A model generated the notes under the pieces. The model was given only the letters and a program-made list of their open reading frames with translations, ran no database searches and was not told the origin of the DNA. The translations under genes and the position numbers were made by a program. Shown piece after piece: positions 21,301 through 33,575 of a stretch of DNA of 64,000 nt. Numbering within the stretch: position 1 is the first letter of the stretch; each line of letters opens with the position of its first letter. The DNA lies in contig VZSF01001204.1 in NCBI GenBank assembly GCA_013398295.1, forward strand, positions 1-64,000, given 5' to 3'. The DNA is from Chionis minor (taxonomy: Eukaryota > Chordata > Aves > Charadriiformes > Chionididae).

Positions 21301-24300
21301 GCCTCTTTGAACTAGATGTACACAAGAATTCAAATTAACATGGTCTGAGCTCAGAAAGATTCTTTTTCTGCTGTTATTTTTTTAATGAAAGACCGAGTCC
21401 CCAATAAGTCTATGGCAAACCATTTCTCAGCACTGTTGACTGGAAAGGAGTGTTTAACCATGTCTCCTAAATTGTGCATCAGTTTTAATACAAAAATGAA
21501 TCTTTGGATTTAAGCGAGGATAACATACAAAAGAGGATGAAATGTACCTCTACTTATGACAGTCCTTCACTATTTTAGAGTTCACCCTGCTTTAGAAGAA
21601 ACTGCTTTTAAACCACGTGAATGGTAGTTTGGGTTTCCTCTGCAGTACATCAGCGAGCTCTTTGGAAGCTCTGTGGGCTAAAGAAATAAGCGAAACCAAT
21701 GGCTTAGAACAATAAAAATAGCCTTTTGCTCTGCTGTGTTTCCATCACCTGGCTGCTTGCTGTAGACCTCTTTCTTATGAGTCACTGTGAGCAGGACAGT
21801 TTGCTCAGCTGAATTATCTACCGGAGCTCAGGCTGTGTTGTGAGCAACGCATGTTATAAATGAAGTTATAGGCAACGTGATGCAACCAAATATTTGCATA
21901 CCACTGAGGTATGTACTCTATAAATACATAAAAGCAAACAGACACGATGTTTTCCCTGTGGTCACGTTGGTTATTTACTATAGCAGGTGTCAGCCTCTTG
22001 AACAATTAAGATACCAACTAAGTTTAGAAATGGCTTGTATTTATTTATGTCTGTCAGGTATGCGGGTAATATTGAGAAGTACCTACCATTAAAGGGCATT
22101 AACCAGCATAATTTTTTCCAAGCTAAGTCTGCTGTATGACAGCAGTACCCACCCTGAGCTGTTGTGCTGGTAATTTGGTTTTGTCATTAGCACATAAGAG
22201 AACATTCAGGTGCTGTTATGTTTTCCAGCTTTTGTAAGCATGTAACAAAGGAAAAGCAAGATTATCATGTGGAAACTGCAAATAAAGTAATATAAAATGC
22301 CTTTTCATTAAATATACAAGTTCGAGGTTAGAACAAGAGACCAAGAGATAGGCCCCCTGGGCTGTGAGCTCTGGGCTGCTGCTGAAGCTGAGCATCCTTG
22401 GACAAAGCCCTTGCCAAGCTCCTAGGATGAGCTCCCCTCCCGAAAGCACAGTCCTGCATTTACACCCTCCTCTCTTCTGCCGCCGAGGGTGCATCTCAGA
22501 GATACGGAATAGATTTGTGCTGGTATGCTACTATGAGAACATCTGAAGAACAGGAGTGGACAAATGCAGTGTATTGTTAGAAAAGAAATATGCGTGTAGG
22601 CTCATGACTTTGCTTCTTTGCCCACTCTCCCTCCAACACAATAAAGAAGTAACAAACACAACAAAACACTACAGACAGTAAAATCATCTGAGGCAACCCT
22701 GAATGCACTGCATGGTTATCAGCACTCATCATTTCCTTCCTATTTATCACATTTCAAAGTAGAATCGCAGTTTAAAGCTCTTCATGGAGTTAGCCAGTGG
22801 CTGAAGTACTTCAAATGATTAAGTTCTAACTGCGTATTAGCTATCTAAAAGACATTTTAATATCATAAAGGCTGATTATGGACTTAATGTTAAGGGCCTT
22901 CCATCTAGTATTAGAACAGAAAGTGCATCTGTTTTCCCAGCTCTCTTCACGATAAGTGGATGACAGTAAGAGCTTGTTTGACTGCTATAAACTTTTCATC
23001 TCAGATTTTGGGGTGTATCTGGATGCCAGGCAATCTAAAACTCTTTTTGAAGCTGGATTGTGTGACTTCCGTTCAGTCAACTGGGGAAAAAAAAAAGAAA
23101 GAAAGGGAGAAAGTGGGGGAAAAAAATCAATCTGTATGGATGTTTTGAATTACAATACCTGTTTTCCTCTTTGCTCCCCAGCTAAGCTGCAGAGGTAACG
23201 TCCTGCAGAGATTATTCACTACCAGGTTGGATCTACCCTGGGAAAGATTTAAACTTCTCTTTTCTGAAAGATGTGTGCCGGTACCTTGTGTTATTACTGT
23301 ATAGAAAGAGCTCCAGAGGCGTAAGCAGGATGTAAATTGGCTGCACTAAGATGAAACTCTTCAGCTGAATTTTACAGAAGTTGAACAAGGGAATTGTTAC
23401 AATCTCTTCTGCCATCTTTATCTATTAATTTATAAACACGGACTCCTCAGAACATTTTGTCTAACACTTTCCAGCAGCAAATATTTAAATCCAAGTGAAG
23501 ATGAAACCTTTTGTGAGCAAAGTGGATAAAGAAAGATTCAAGCAGCAAAAGGTCCACAGAAATAATTTTCCAAGGCATTAGCTGGAACAAAATGTTCATG
23601 AATGAGTCAAAAGGGAATTAAATGTGGGCTTCCTAACATCTCATGGTGACATCCACTCACAAGTTCTGTTGTGGCTGACATCTATCCCTCTTCCCTCAGG
23701 TTTCCTCCTGTACTCTCTCATTAGGCCATACACTGACTTTCAAGCTGTGATCCACCACTCAGGGCACTTCGATCAATGCTTGGATTACCAGATCTAACTT
23801 CAATGATATATAAATCAAGTATATCTATTTTGTGTGTTTAATAAAGGGTCATACCTAAAACAAGAGAGACCACCCTTTCTGTTAATAGCACGTTTGATCA
23901 AAGGTGACAAAGCCTACATGACAGAGTAAGTTTGGTCTCTCTTCGTTCTCGGTGAGTCGAAGTTCAAAGCAGTCAGTCCATCAAAAGCAAGAAAGTTTGC
24001 GAGGTTGTTTCTGGTTCTGCAGTCAGCAGCTTCGTCTCTGGCTTCACTTGCAAACAATTTTTAACTTATCTTGCAAAGCACAGTGGTTTCCTAACTGCAG
24101 CGTAAATTGCATGTGGCAGTTTTAGAAAGTTTTATGGAGCAGCTTTCACTTTTAGATATATTTCAGATCCTCCTTCTCTTCTAAAACAGAGAGAAGAGGG
24201 CAATTATTTTCTTTCACTAGAGGCAAGACGGAGCCTGTGATTAAACTAGGCACGCTCTGGTAGATGGAGAGCATTAACAAAGTGGGTCCTCATTTCCTAC

Positions 24301-27300
24301 CAAGGCTAACTTGAGACCTGACGTGATGGTGGTACGAGGGGAAGAGGGCCGCATCACCTCATAGCCATGGAAGCAGTGTTGGTGATGCAGGAGTCTGGGA
24401 ACACAGGCTAAACATTCTATTTTTTACTACAGATGTGCAGTTTCCAGATGTGAATGCCATCCATCTCTGATTAAGGTATATATTGCCTGCATTTCTGTTT
24501 CAAAATACTGAAAAAGCTTTTTTCCTTCTGTTCAAAATACCTATAAAACTTCCCTCAGCTCCTCTCTGTCTGTGCTGGGCTGGAGCAATATGCTTCTATT
24601 CCCAGAGCCCAGAGCTGTGGCTCTGACTGAGATACGGCTGGAGCTGCCAGACCTACTTCAGAGCTCCAGGATGGGGAGCCAGGAGAGAAGTGTCTGGCAG
24701 TGACAGCGCAGCATTCAGCTGTGCAACACGCCTATCCTCCTAATGCATTTCACACTCAGCAGATTGAATTGCTTTGGTCTTCTCATTTATTTTTCTTCCA
24801 GCAAACAAAACAACTTTTTCCCTCCTTTTCCTTGACAAAGACTTTTGCCATATGCTCCAAATCAATTGCAACCTTTTTGATGCTTTGTTACCGCCCACAT
24901 CTTGGGCTGCATTCAAAAGAAGAAAAAAAAATAATGGCAGCTTAAGCGTTTCTGTTTCTGCTCCAACCAAAGTAAAATTGAAACATTCTGTTTATTAATT
25001 CAAGGGTTAATGTGTCTTATCATGCCTCTCTTACTCTGTATACGGGCAACTTAACTAGAACTGAACCAATCCCTTGCTGTAACTAATGTATCTGACACAT
25101 TTTTGTCTTTCTGCATGGATAGTTGTCATGAATAGAAAGGAATTTGCTCATATTCATTCACCGATCATCATTATTTATTGACTCAAGATATACTTCCCTG
25201 ATTATCTTAATTTGGTTTAATGCTGCGCTTCATGCAGTTGTGTCCCTTCCTATATGCTGCCACTCATCCTTGCGTACCCACACAGTCAGCTGAGCCAGGG
25301 GGCTGATCTAGGAAGAAACAAAGCTTTTTTGCTGGTAAAACTCATTTTGAGCAGGGGCAGTTCCCACGTGAGCGTCCCCTAGTGCGCATCAGCGTGGCCC
25401 AAAAGATGGGCAGAGGTAGGGGTGCCCTCTGCTTTCAGCAGCAGTGGGGTCTTCGGCGAACTTCCGCTTCTGCCCGATTCTGGCAAACAGCTTTGGGCTA
25501 TGTTATTCTAGGTGTTAAGGCATCCATATACCATGCTAACTCCTAGTGGGGACGTACTTATAGCAGTAGAACGGTCCTACATTCAGATATAGTGAACTAC
25601 CTATTAACTAACTGCGCTGAGAAAAGCATTTTGATTGGGGAATAATTGCATCAACCCCACTGGTACAGCACATACTGGTCAGAAGCCATGCCTCTTTCCT
25701 CCCTCCCCCCAGCTGATAAAAGTAAACCCACAGAAATCTGTTGGGTACTTCAGGATGTTACTTATTTAGTGGAACAAGGAAGAAAGGAATAAGAAGGCAA
25801 ATATTCAGAGCATGAAAACTTCATTGCTTAGGTTTGACCCAAGATTTCCATTTCTACTACCCTACTTCATCCCTTCCCCCTCTTCTTCCATGGAAGGAGG
25901 CCACTGGGGAGGTCACTCGGTGCCCAGGGATGGGAAGGAGTGATGCCAGTGCAGTCCCTCATGCTCTGTGGCCAGCCTTGGTGTATCATGAATATTGCTT
26001 TTCATTCCCCAGCTGAAATGTGTTTTACAGGTATCTGGCTACTGCTTTTCAAACTGGTTTCACCGAAACCTTTCAGTTATTTGATATGTTCAGGTTTTTT
26101 CACTCCTTGTGTGTAGTCGTTCCAGGAACTGAGAGCTGCATTTTCAAGTTCTGTATTCATTTCTTATTTATCTGACATTTCCTACAAATTGACTTTGTTT
26201 CTATTAAACTACTTGAATTTGCTGGTGAGAATTTTCATGGAAAGCAAAAAAGAAGGGATACAAACCCAGGAGAAAGAATGAAAGATAAAATGAGACCTCT
26301 ACTGATATAAATGCAGTTAAAATGGAATTAAAAAAAAAGCAGGGAAAAAAAAAGAAAATTAATCCTTTGGGTCATCTAATTTATTTAATTCAGCTAATGA
26401 GTTTACACCCATAAAGTATATGTCCATTAGGAGGGCTGTCAGTATAGCTATCCTGGTATAATTATATTCATGGACAAAAACAATTTAAATGTTGAAACGA
26501 AAAGCCAAAGCACATTTTTCCTCTGCTACTCCAAGTCTGCTTTTGCACTATAAGCGCATAAGCAGCCAAAGTAACCTAACTTAGTTCAACTTACATCATG
26601 TGATAGAAAAGTGTTTCTGTCACCTTTTAAATCACAGAAGTTTTTTAATAGCCTTAGTAGTTGCCTTAGGTAAAATACATTAAATATTTTCCTTATGTTA
26701 GTCCTCAAAGACAGCATAGGAATGTTATATGACTGCAAACAGAAGAAAGCAGTTCTGAAAGGAAGGAAAAAGTGAGCCATTCACTGGAAAATTTGAGAAC
26801 AGCTGAGTATGATAGATAACACTTCAGGAGGAGACATGAATTCTCCCCACCTCTTCAGCTCAACACTCATCTTAGCCCAGTTGATCCCGCGGAGCTAAAG
26901 CCTACGAAACAGACTGATTATCTTTCCCTTGCTATCTGGAGTGTTAGGAGTTAAGTTATTGATGTTTGTACAGTATGTTGGCTTCTGGAGACACAGGCCC
27001 CATAGACATATTACCACTTCAAAGAGGTCAGCAGCTCAAAAAAAGGATGAGCTGAAATGACATGAGGCAGCGGGGTGAATCTGCACTCCTCTGAGTGAGC
27101 AAAGGCAGACATTATTTGGATTCACTTCAGATTATTACATTTATAAGGCACAAAGCCCTGAGTAGCCATACTTATTCATTTGAGTTCAGTGTTTATTTCC
27201 AATGGCTGTTTCCATAAATTTGCAATTTAGAGAAGGTAAAGACTAAATATTCAATATTACATGGCTTGGGGTTTAATCAGTCCTGGAGCTGAGTCTCCTA

Positions 27301-27332
27301 AGAGCTTTGTTCCACAAACATCTTGAGAAGTC

Positions 27333-27360
27333 ATTAATTCATTGGACAATTAATTCATTG
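27333..27360 (+). repeat. Direct repeat of ATTAATTCATTG
   Basis: Two perfect 12-base copies (27333-27344, 27349-27360) at a 16-base period, each holding a TAAT homeodomain-type core, followed by GTCCTTAAGG and GTTTTAATTA nearby. This is either a small tandem duplication or a paired binding site. Confidence 0.8.
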
Positions 27361-28274
27361 TCCTTAAGGCAATTTACACGTTTTAATTACAGGTGCACTG
27401 CACAAGTGTAAAGAGGGAGCTACACCAGTGTCGATCATGCTTGCAGTTTTCTAGATTCACATTTAAAAATTTTGGTCTACCCTAGTCAGGTTAAAAATAC
27501 GTTGATCAGAGGTGTAATATCTTGTTTTTTACCAGATGAATGCTTATGCCACTAGAAGCCCTAGATAAAGTTGCCTGACACTAATATAAACTATATTGCT
27601 TCTCAAGCCAAAATTAACTGTACCGCACTTTCAGTTGATATCTTTATATTTGCGATAAAGTGAAGGGAAAGGTTGCTTGGTTTGACTATGCAAATACAGT
27701 AAAGCTGCAAAACTTCCTAGCACTAAGAAGGCTTTGCTCATTGAACCTCCTTTTCATCAAAGCAATGTTTGTTATTCTGGTGAGATTTTTTTTTTCTTCA
27801 GTGTAGATAAGGTTTTATCATCCTTCTCCTGAGTGCCAAATGGAGGGGCAATTGCAATTAACCCTTTGTTGGCTGAAGGCAGCTGCAAGGTGTGTCCCTC
27901 CAATTTCCAATTTTTCATAAGCACCAAAGCTGGAGAAGGAAATGGGTTTCTGCCTGCTCTGTAAGCAATAACAAACATGGAAGAGGAATGCTGTTTATTT
28001 GGTGCAGCTGGAAAGAATGAAGATGATCATCTTCCTTTATCCCTTTCAGGAATTCAGACTGCTGTTAGGTAACGAGAAAACTATGCTAATAATTTTCCAC
28101 CTAAGCAAGCAAGCATTTCACCACTGATGCTGCAACTCGCTTCTCTACTGCTGCCAAGTTGCACAGGTAATGAATGAAACTCCTATAGTGATCCCAGATC
28201 CACAGAGAAACTTTTCTGCTTAACTGCACTATAGAGATTATAGCATTTGAAGCTGCTGAACAGAGCAATAGTTG

Positions 28275-28312
28275 ATTCTTTTTTCTTTTTTTTTTTTTTT
28301 CTTTTTTTTTTA
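28275..28312 (+). repeat. T-rich homopolymer tract
   Basis: Runs of 8, 15 and 11 T residues (approximate) separated by single C residues, ending in AACAGG. On the minus strand this is an A-rich tail-like run, but no retroposed body is recognised next to it. Length is likely variable between individuals. Confidence 0.85.
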
Positions 28313-29663
28313 ACAGGGCTAACATAATTTAAGTGTTTAGCTTTAGGACAAGACCCATTGCTAGACTGTATTTCTTCCCTTGCTTAGGCTACATTCCTTT
28401 TGCAATATAAGATGTAAAACGTGGGTTGCTCCCCTTCAGGATGCTATTCTTAGAAGTAGTGTTTTTATGTTCTTTACTCAATTCTCCAATTGCATTGGAC
28501 TTGAGGACTTGAGGCTGGGTGTTGCTCTTAGTTGCAGGGCAGCTGGACATTAGAGTCTGCGGTATGAAGTAGTGTCTGCTTTCCAGATTTATCCCTTGCC
28601 TGCCAGGACCGATGAGGGTGTCGCTAGACAGATGGGTGCAGACAGTCCCAGGGCTGGTCCGCTTGCTCCCCAGGCTGCCTGGGCATGAGACAGTGCTTAC
28701 AGGGAAGGAACAGCCTTAGTGTGGTAGTTCCATCTGAGCGCAGATCCTCTGCCTCTCAGCAAGGCTTATGTGCTCAGGGGCAGGACCACAGTAACAACTG
28801 TATGGTTTCTGGTTTGGATCTGGCAGCCAGGAGAGACCATGGGGATAGCAGATGTTTGCACTGGACTGAAGCTGTGCTTCAGTTTCATCACTAATACTAA
28901 AGGATGCCGTTTCAGAGAGACCTGGGAAGACTGACAGAGATATTTTGGTTTTGGGCAGGTAGAGAATGTTTTACTCTAGACCACAATGTGAAGACCATGA
29001 CTAAGGAAAAGCGGTGGTGTAGGGTAACGCACTTAGTAGACCAACACGTGAGCTACTCATGTGGGCACCACTATCAGAACACTAAGGCATGGAAGAGAGA
29101 GTCTAATAGTGAGTTATGTGAGTGCCAGTGGAATTGCCGAAGGGATTTTAATGGAAGTCCTGAAGAAAAAGATCATTGAAGGCAGCAAACAGTGCTAATC
29201 ATGAAAGGTTCTTTGTCATTCCAGAAGATAAAACAGCAATAAATTTCAGGAACCTGAGATATTCCTTATATCTGTGGTGCAAAGGGCTAAAGATAGAAAA
29301 GAGAGGCTGCAACGGGACATGTTGAGGCACTTTGTCATTCCCATGCAAAAAAAGCCAGGTTTGTGCCTAACAACCTTGGTTCAGTACTTCCACAGTTGCA
29401 GACAACCCTGTAAGATACCTCTCCTCCAAAAGACTCCACATGCCATCTGCTCCACGCCCTACCACAGACCACAAATCCATCTACAGTACCCACAGCAAAA
29501 TTCAGTAGAGAAGGCTACAACACAAACTGTGCCATAGGAAGACGTCGCAGTATCAAAGGGTGTTACTAGTGCCCTGCATTATTACCCTATAAAAGACACA
29601 TCAGATAAACAGTATGCAGAAGATTTAGGAGTGTGGCCCTACATTACAGGAGAAGACAAAATT

Positions 29664-29731
<68 letters not shown>
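29664..29731 (+). repeat. (GATA)17 microsatellite
   Basis: Seventeen uninterrupted GATA units (68 bases). The perfect array implies high mutability. It is the longest perfect microsatellite in the window. Confidence 0.97.
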
Positions 29732-29732
<1 letters not shown>

Positions 29733-29833
29733 AACAGTTCTTGGCAGGTTGAACTGAGGGCAAGTTCCTTCCAGACCCCGTGTCTGGTAATTGTTAGAGC
29801 TCATTCACACACCGGTGGCATATAGATTTTCCA

Positions 29834-29900
29834 GTGCCAGTGTCACTGGGAGCAACAGTGTGTGCCAGTGGCACTGGAGTAACAGTCCATGCCAGTGACC
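29834..29900 (+). repeat. Imperfect 27-28-bp tandem repeat (minisatellite-like)
   Basis: Copy one starts GTGCCAGTGTCACTGGGAGC (29834) and copy two GTGCCAGTGGCACTGGAGTA (29862), each continuing with AACAGT; a partial third copy starts at about 29889 (ATGCCAGTGACC). CCAGTG/CACTGG half-sites inside each unit make it partly self-complementary. It lies about 100 bases right of the GATA array. Confidence 0.8.
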
Positions 29901-30317
29901 ATCTGGCCAAACTGGAGTCACCAGTAGATGCAGCGACCTCCACCAGCCAAGGGATTGAAAAGGGGAAAATTCTAAAATGAGACAACTGAGCTATTATGTT
30001 TCGTCCTTCAGGAGATGGCTTACCTCTCTAACGAACAGAGACAATTAAGGGCAAACAGTATTCTCCATCATCTCCTGCTGACTTTTGAAGCATTTGAAAA
30101 AGGGCCTGTCTTACTCTCTGCATATAGCGTTTGGCAAAATGTCATTCTACTGTTAGTGCTACTGTAACAACGCTGTATCATGGTACAGCCCTTAAAACAC
30201 AAGTCATATTTTCCCCTCAGGACCTTTGCCTGATAGACAGTCTTACTATCACAGGAATAGCCCATATCTTTTCCTTATCTCTCCTGAGTCAGCATGGCCA
30301 GCCAGTAATTCAGCACT
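29901..30317. other. Intergenic, nothing recognised
   Basis: Between the minisatellite and the CpG-dense patch. It contains short overlapping open frames on both strands without domains, and no recognised repeat. Confidence 0.55.
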
Positions 30318-30520
30318 GACCCGCCAGACCTCGCCTTCAGCTGGGACTGGGTGTTGGTTCCCTGGCACTATCTGCCCAGCCTGCACTGCCACGATATGGG
30401 GATTTCAGCAATGAACTCGTTCGGGGAGCTCCTGCCTCCATCCCCTCTATCTCCAGCGGCTCATCCATACCCGCCCCACCACTGCGCCAACACAACCAAC
30501 CGCTCCGTGGGGCCGTACTG
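30318..30520. other. CpG-dense GC-rich patch with a short open frame
   Basis: Roughly a dozen CpGs in 200 bases, far above the surrounding DNA, with GC-rich composition. A plus-strand frame with ATG at 30351 and a second in-frame ATG near 30412 runs to a TGA at 30534-30536. It is rich in P and H and contains NTT and NRS glycosylation sequons. A weak GTAAAA donor follows at about 30547. It could be an unmethylated regulatory element, an exon of an unannotated transcript, or a chance GC patch. It is too small for a standard CpG island. Confidence 0.3.
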
Positions 30521-30540
30521 GGACCCACAGCACTGAAATG

Positions 30541-33484
30541 GACCTCAGTAAAAATAGCTCTTTGGGGGAAGGGAGAGATGCAGCTATTTGCAAGTTATGT
30601 CAGCGTGGGTGAGGGACCAGCCTGCAGAGCTGGAGGGGGGGTGCTCCCCAAACCACGGCAGGGCAGGACCACCTTCACCTGGCTCAGTTGCCAGAGTGCT
30701 TAGACTGCTGTGGACAGCCTCTGTCCGTGCTCCCGTGTCTTCCAAATACAAAAGGAAGAGGAGGAAGGAAATTGCTAAAGGTTATGTTGTCAGCATGAGC
30801 AAATTTGTGAGAGAGGCAAAGAGTTACCAAGAAACTCTTATGTACTGTTAATTACTTCTTTTTGACTGACTATAAATAGCCTAAACTCCCATTACCAGTT
30901 TGAGAATAATCTTGCGTTTTGTTGTAAGAGGAATGGCTTTGTGCACAGTTCTGTGTGGAAGGTTTAATTAAACACGGGCTAAAGCAGAACACAAAAATTA
31001 ATTAAGCATATCTGCGTGTGAAAGTGGGAAGGGAATAGCAAGCTCTAAACAGGAAGGTGTATCTGTTTAACAAATAGTACGACGCTGCACAGATTTAGTT
31101 AAAGAGTGTGATTCTGCATAAGGACATTCTGACATTGGCTTATGTCTTGTTTTCACTGGATGTATGCCACAGAAGACAGATATAAACTAAAACTACATGT
31201 GCCAGTACTGGAGGTTGGAATGATCTAAGATACAACATCATCACAACTTCAATTTAAATACAGCAACCCCTTTGAAAGATACATGCTTTAATTCTCATGT
31301 ATATCATGAAACTCTATCTTCTTGTGGGATCCGACTAGTTCTTGATATGACTAGGACACGGCTTCATCTTGGATGAAGTACTTTTTAAGTAGTACATTTT
31401 AACCAGATACTTGTATCTTAGTGTAGCCATTGTATAATCTACATCTACAGAAGTTCTGGAACTGAACTAAAATAAATCTGCAATTGGATTTGTGCTATAA
31501 CCATGTTTGGAGCAGTGTGTGTGAACTGAATTGCATGCCAGTCAGCTGAAAATGGCCAAAAATAAGCCTACAATATGGTAGATTTCTTGGTCTGCAATTC
31601 ACAGGGAGAATGGGCAAAGCCAAGCAAGACAGAAAGTCACAGCATGCTATTCAGTGGTCAATTAACAAGCAAAATCATTTTGCTTGGTTGATGGCTGCTG
31701 ACAACTGTGCGGTCACAGTAGCTGGGTGGTCCTTTTTCAGCTTATATAAATAAACACTGCAAATTCTGATGTGGCTGGCCCAGAGTGTCTGCAAGTATAA
31801 ATCCCATCCTCACTAGAGAAAATACAGGACGCTTGCTTTGCTGGTAGACATTTCTCAGCCTGGGCTTCCCTGAGATGGTAATTCCACTTTCAGGGTAGAT
31901 AGTCATGGATCAAAATCATTGCAGTCTCAGGACACAAGGTGCTGAACTCACACTTACTCTCCTTGCTGGCTCAAAGATGTTCATAATGTTTTGAAGGAGT
32001 AGCTCAGCAGGTAAGATCTGCTCTCCTGCAACTAAGCTGGCCAAAATAGCATCCTGACCTCATGACTCGTCCATATCCAATGTGCACTGACACGTGATCC
32101 TGCAGAGCACAGAAACTGGTATTGATGGACAGGGAACTGCAGCCTCCTTGTTCCAGCTCGGCTAGAAGATTGTATAGTGCAGAGCATCCTCTCCCTTTCA
32201 GCCCAGACTCTGTTTAAATTAATGAAGGAGCAGTTTGCAGCACAAGTCAGGGCAGAGAGGGAGCTGAGTAAGCGACCTATTGCTTGTAGCACGTTGGAGA
32301 TAAATGCTACAGAGATAAAGCTTACAGAAAGAAAGGGAAAAAAATAAGTCAAGGCAGACTTTAAAAGATTGTCAGCAGTAGGTAGCTACGGGGATAGTCC
32401 CCTATATTAAACTTTGTATAATTTCTGAAAATAAAAAACACCTGGAGATGAGGACTGTCAGGGCTGGTAAGTTGTAGTTAGGATTCAGATTCCAGTTTGT
32501 TGGCTGATCAGAATTACAAATTAGTTTTACACTCAGGAGCGTGGTTCTGCTATTTTGGCTGGCTCTTGGCACAAGAATGAAAGTTATTTCCTTAATACGA
32601 AGACAGCATGAGGATGAATGCCTGAGATGGTGGAGGTTTGGCTGCACTGCTTGCTTTGGGGTATTTGTATCGTGTAACGTTAAGCACTTTGCTGTCTGGG
32701 GTCCCTCTGTAATCAATGAAGAGAGATAAGGACTCCTGCTCTCCATCAATCTGAGAGAGCTTATCTCTCCCTAGTGACCACAGAGAAAGCCCAAGAAGAT
32801 GAGCTAATTGGCTTGGGCTGTAGTTTTACATTACAAAGAGTTTCACAGCTATTCTGGTTTAAAGTATCATCTCCTTACTATCCTTACAGACCCCTCCCCA
32901 GAGATGCCTTCTCTCATTTACACCCCATCCAGTGGCACGCCATCCCTCAGTTGTGCAGCTGTGCTGTAAACAGTCTTGCGCAACCACTCCAGTGAGAAAA
33001 TAACAAAAAGGAAATTATTTTTCGGATGGAGTCTTCCAATCTGGTTCACACGGTGACCACACAAGCAGCTCTATCAGTACAACTGGTGCACCCTTGTCAG
33101 GGGCAGGATAAAGCAGCGGAAGGAAGAAGCAACAGTGCTGGCTTCGGGTAGTCCTAATGGCCCAGGGCGCCTTAATCTGCCTCTGTGCTTCTGGAAAACG
33201 CATTCATTTTCTTGAGGCTGAGACATGTCCCAGCTATGTCCAAGGCCCTTAGCAGAGTAAAGCTTAGGTGTGCACCAATCTCTCTCCCCTTTTCTGTCTC
33301 CTTCTTCCTGCTGTCCCTATGTTCATGGGAAAAAAACCCCAGAAGCATGGGTGAGAGCAGAGAAGGGGTGTGCTCCTGCATGATGGTGCAGGAGCAAGAG
33401 CCTCTGGCACCTGTTGTTGAACCTGCAGATATCTCCTTTGAGCTAAGTCAAGTGCCTAAAAATTAAGTTGAGCAATTTCAGTCC
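30541..33484. other. Intergenic, no gene recognised
   Basis: AT-rich, no exon or clear repeat body. Minus-strand frames at 32032-32352 and 32402-32749 have no domain and no supporting splice signals. Confidence 0.55.
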
Positions 33485-33575
33485 CTGCACTGGTGTGTCG
33501 CTTTGGGTAGGCGTTTGCTTGAGAACCTCCTTTTCCCATATCAGATTGGAACAATAACACTTTTCCAACTTTCCA
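33485..33575 (+). mobile_element. MIR-like SINE core relic
   Basis: 'GTGTGTCGCTTTGGGTAGGC' corresponds to the CTGTGTGACCTTGGGCAAG block. It is followed at the right distance by 'CCTTTTCCCATATCAGATTG' and 'GAACAATAACACTT', matching the reversed-tail order of the MIR core (TTTCCCATCTGTAAAATGGG-ATAATAA). It is short and diverged. Confidence 0.5.

Larger units (their letters stand above)
18393..29663. other. Intergenic, no gene recognised
   Basis: About 11 kb without a recognisable exon or clear interspersed element. Open frames are short (106 codons at most) and lack domains. It contains purine-rich runs (about 23083-23127 and 26331-26358), a direct AT-rich duplication (27333-27360), and a long T-rich tract (28275-28312). 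I see no CpG island, tRNA or rRNA. Confidence 0.55.
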
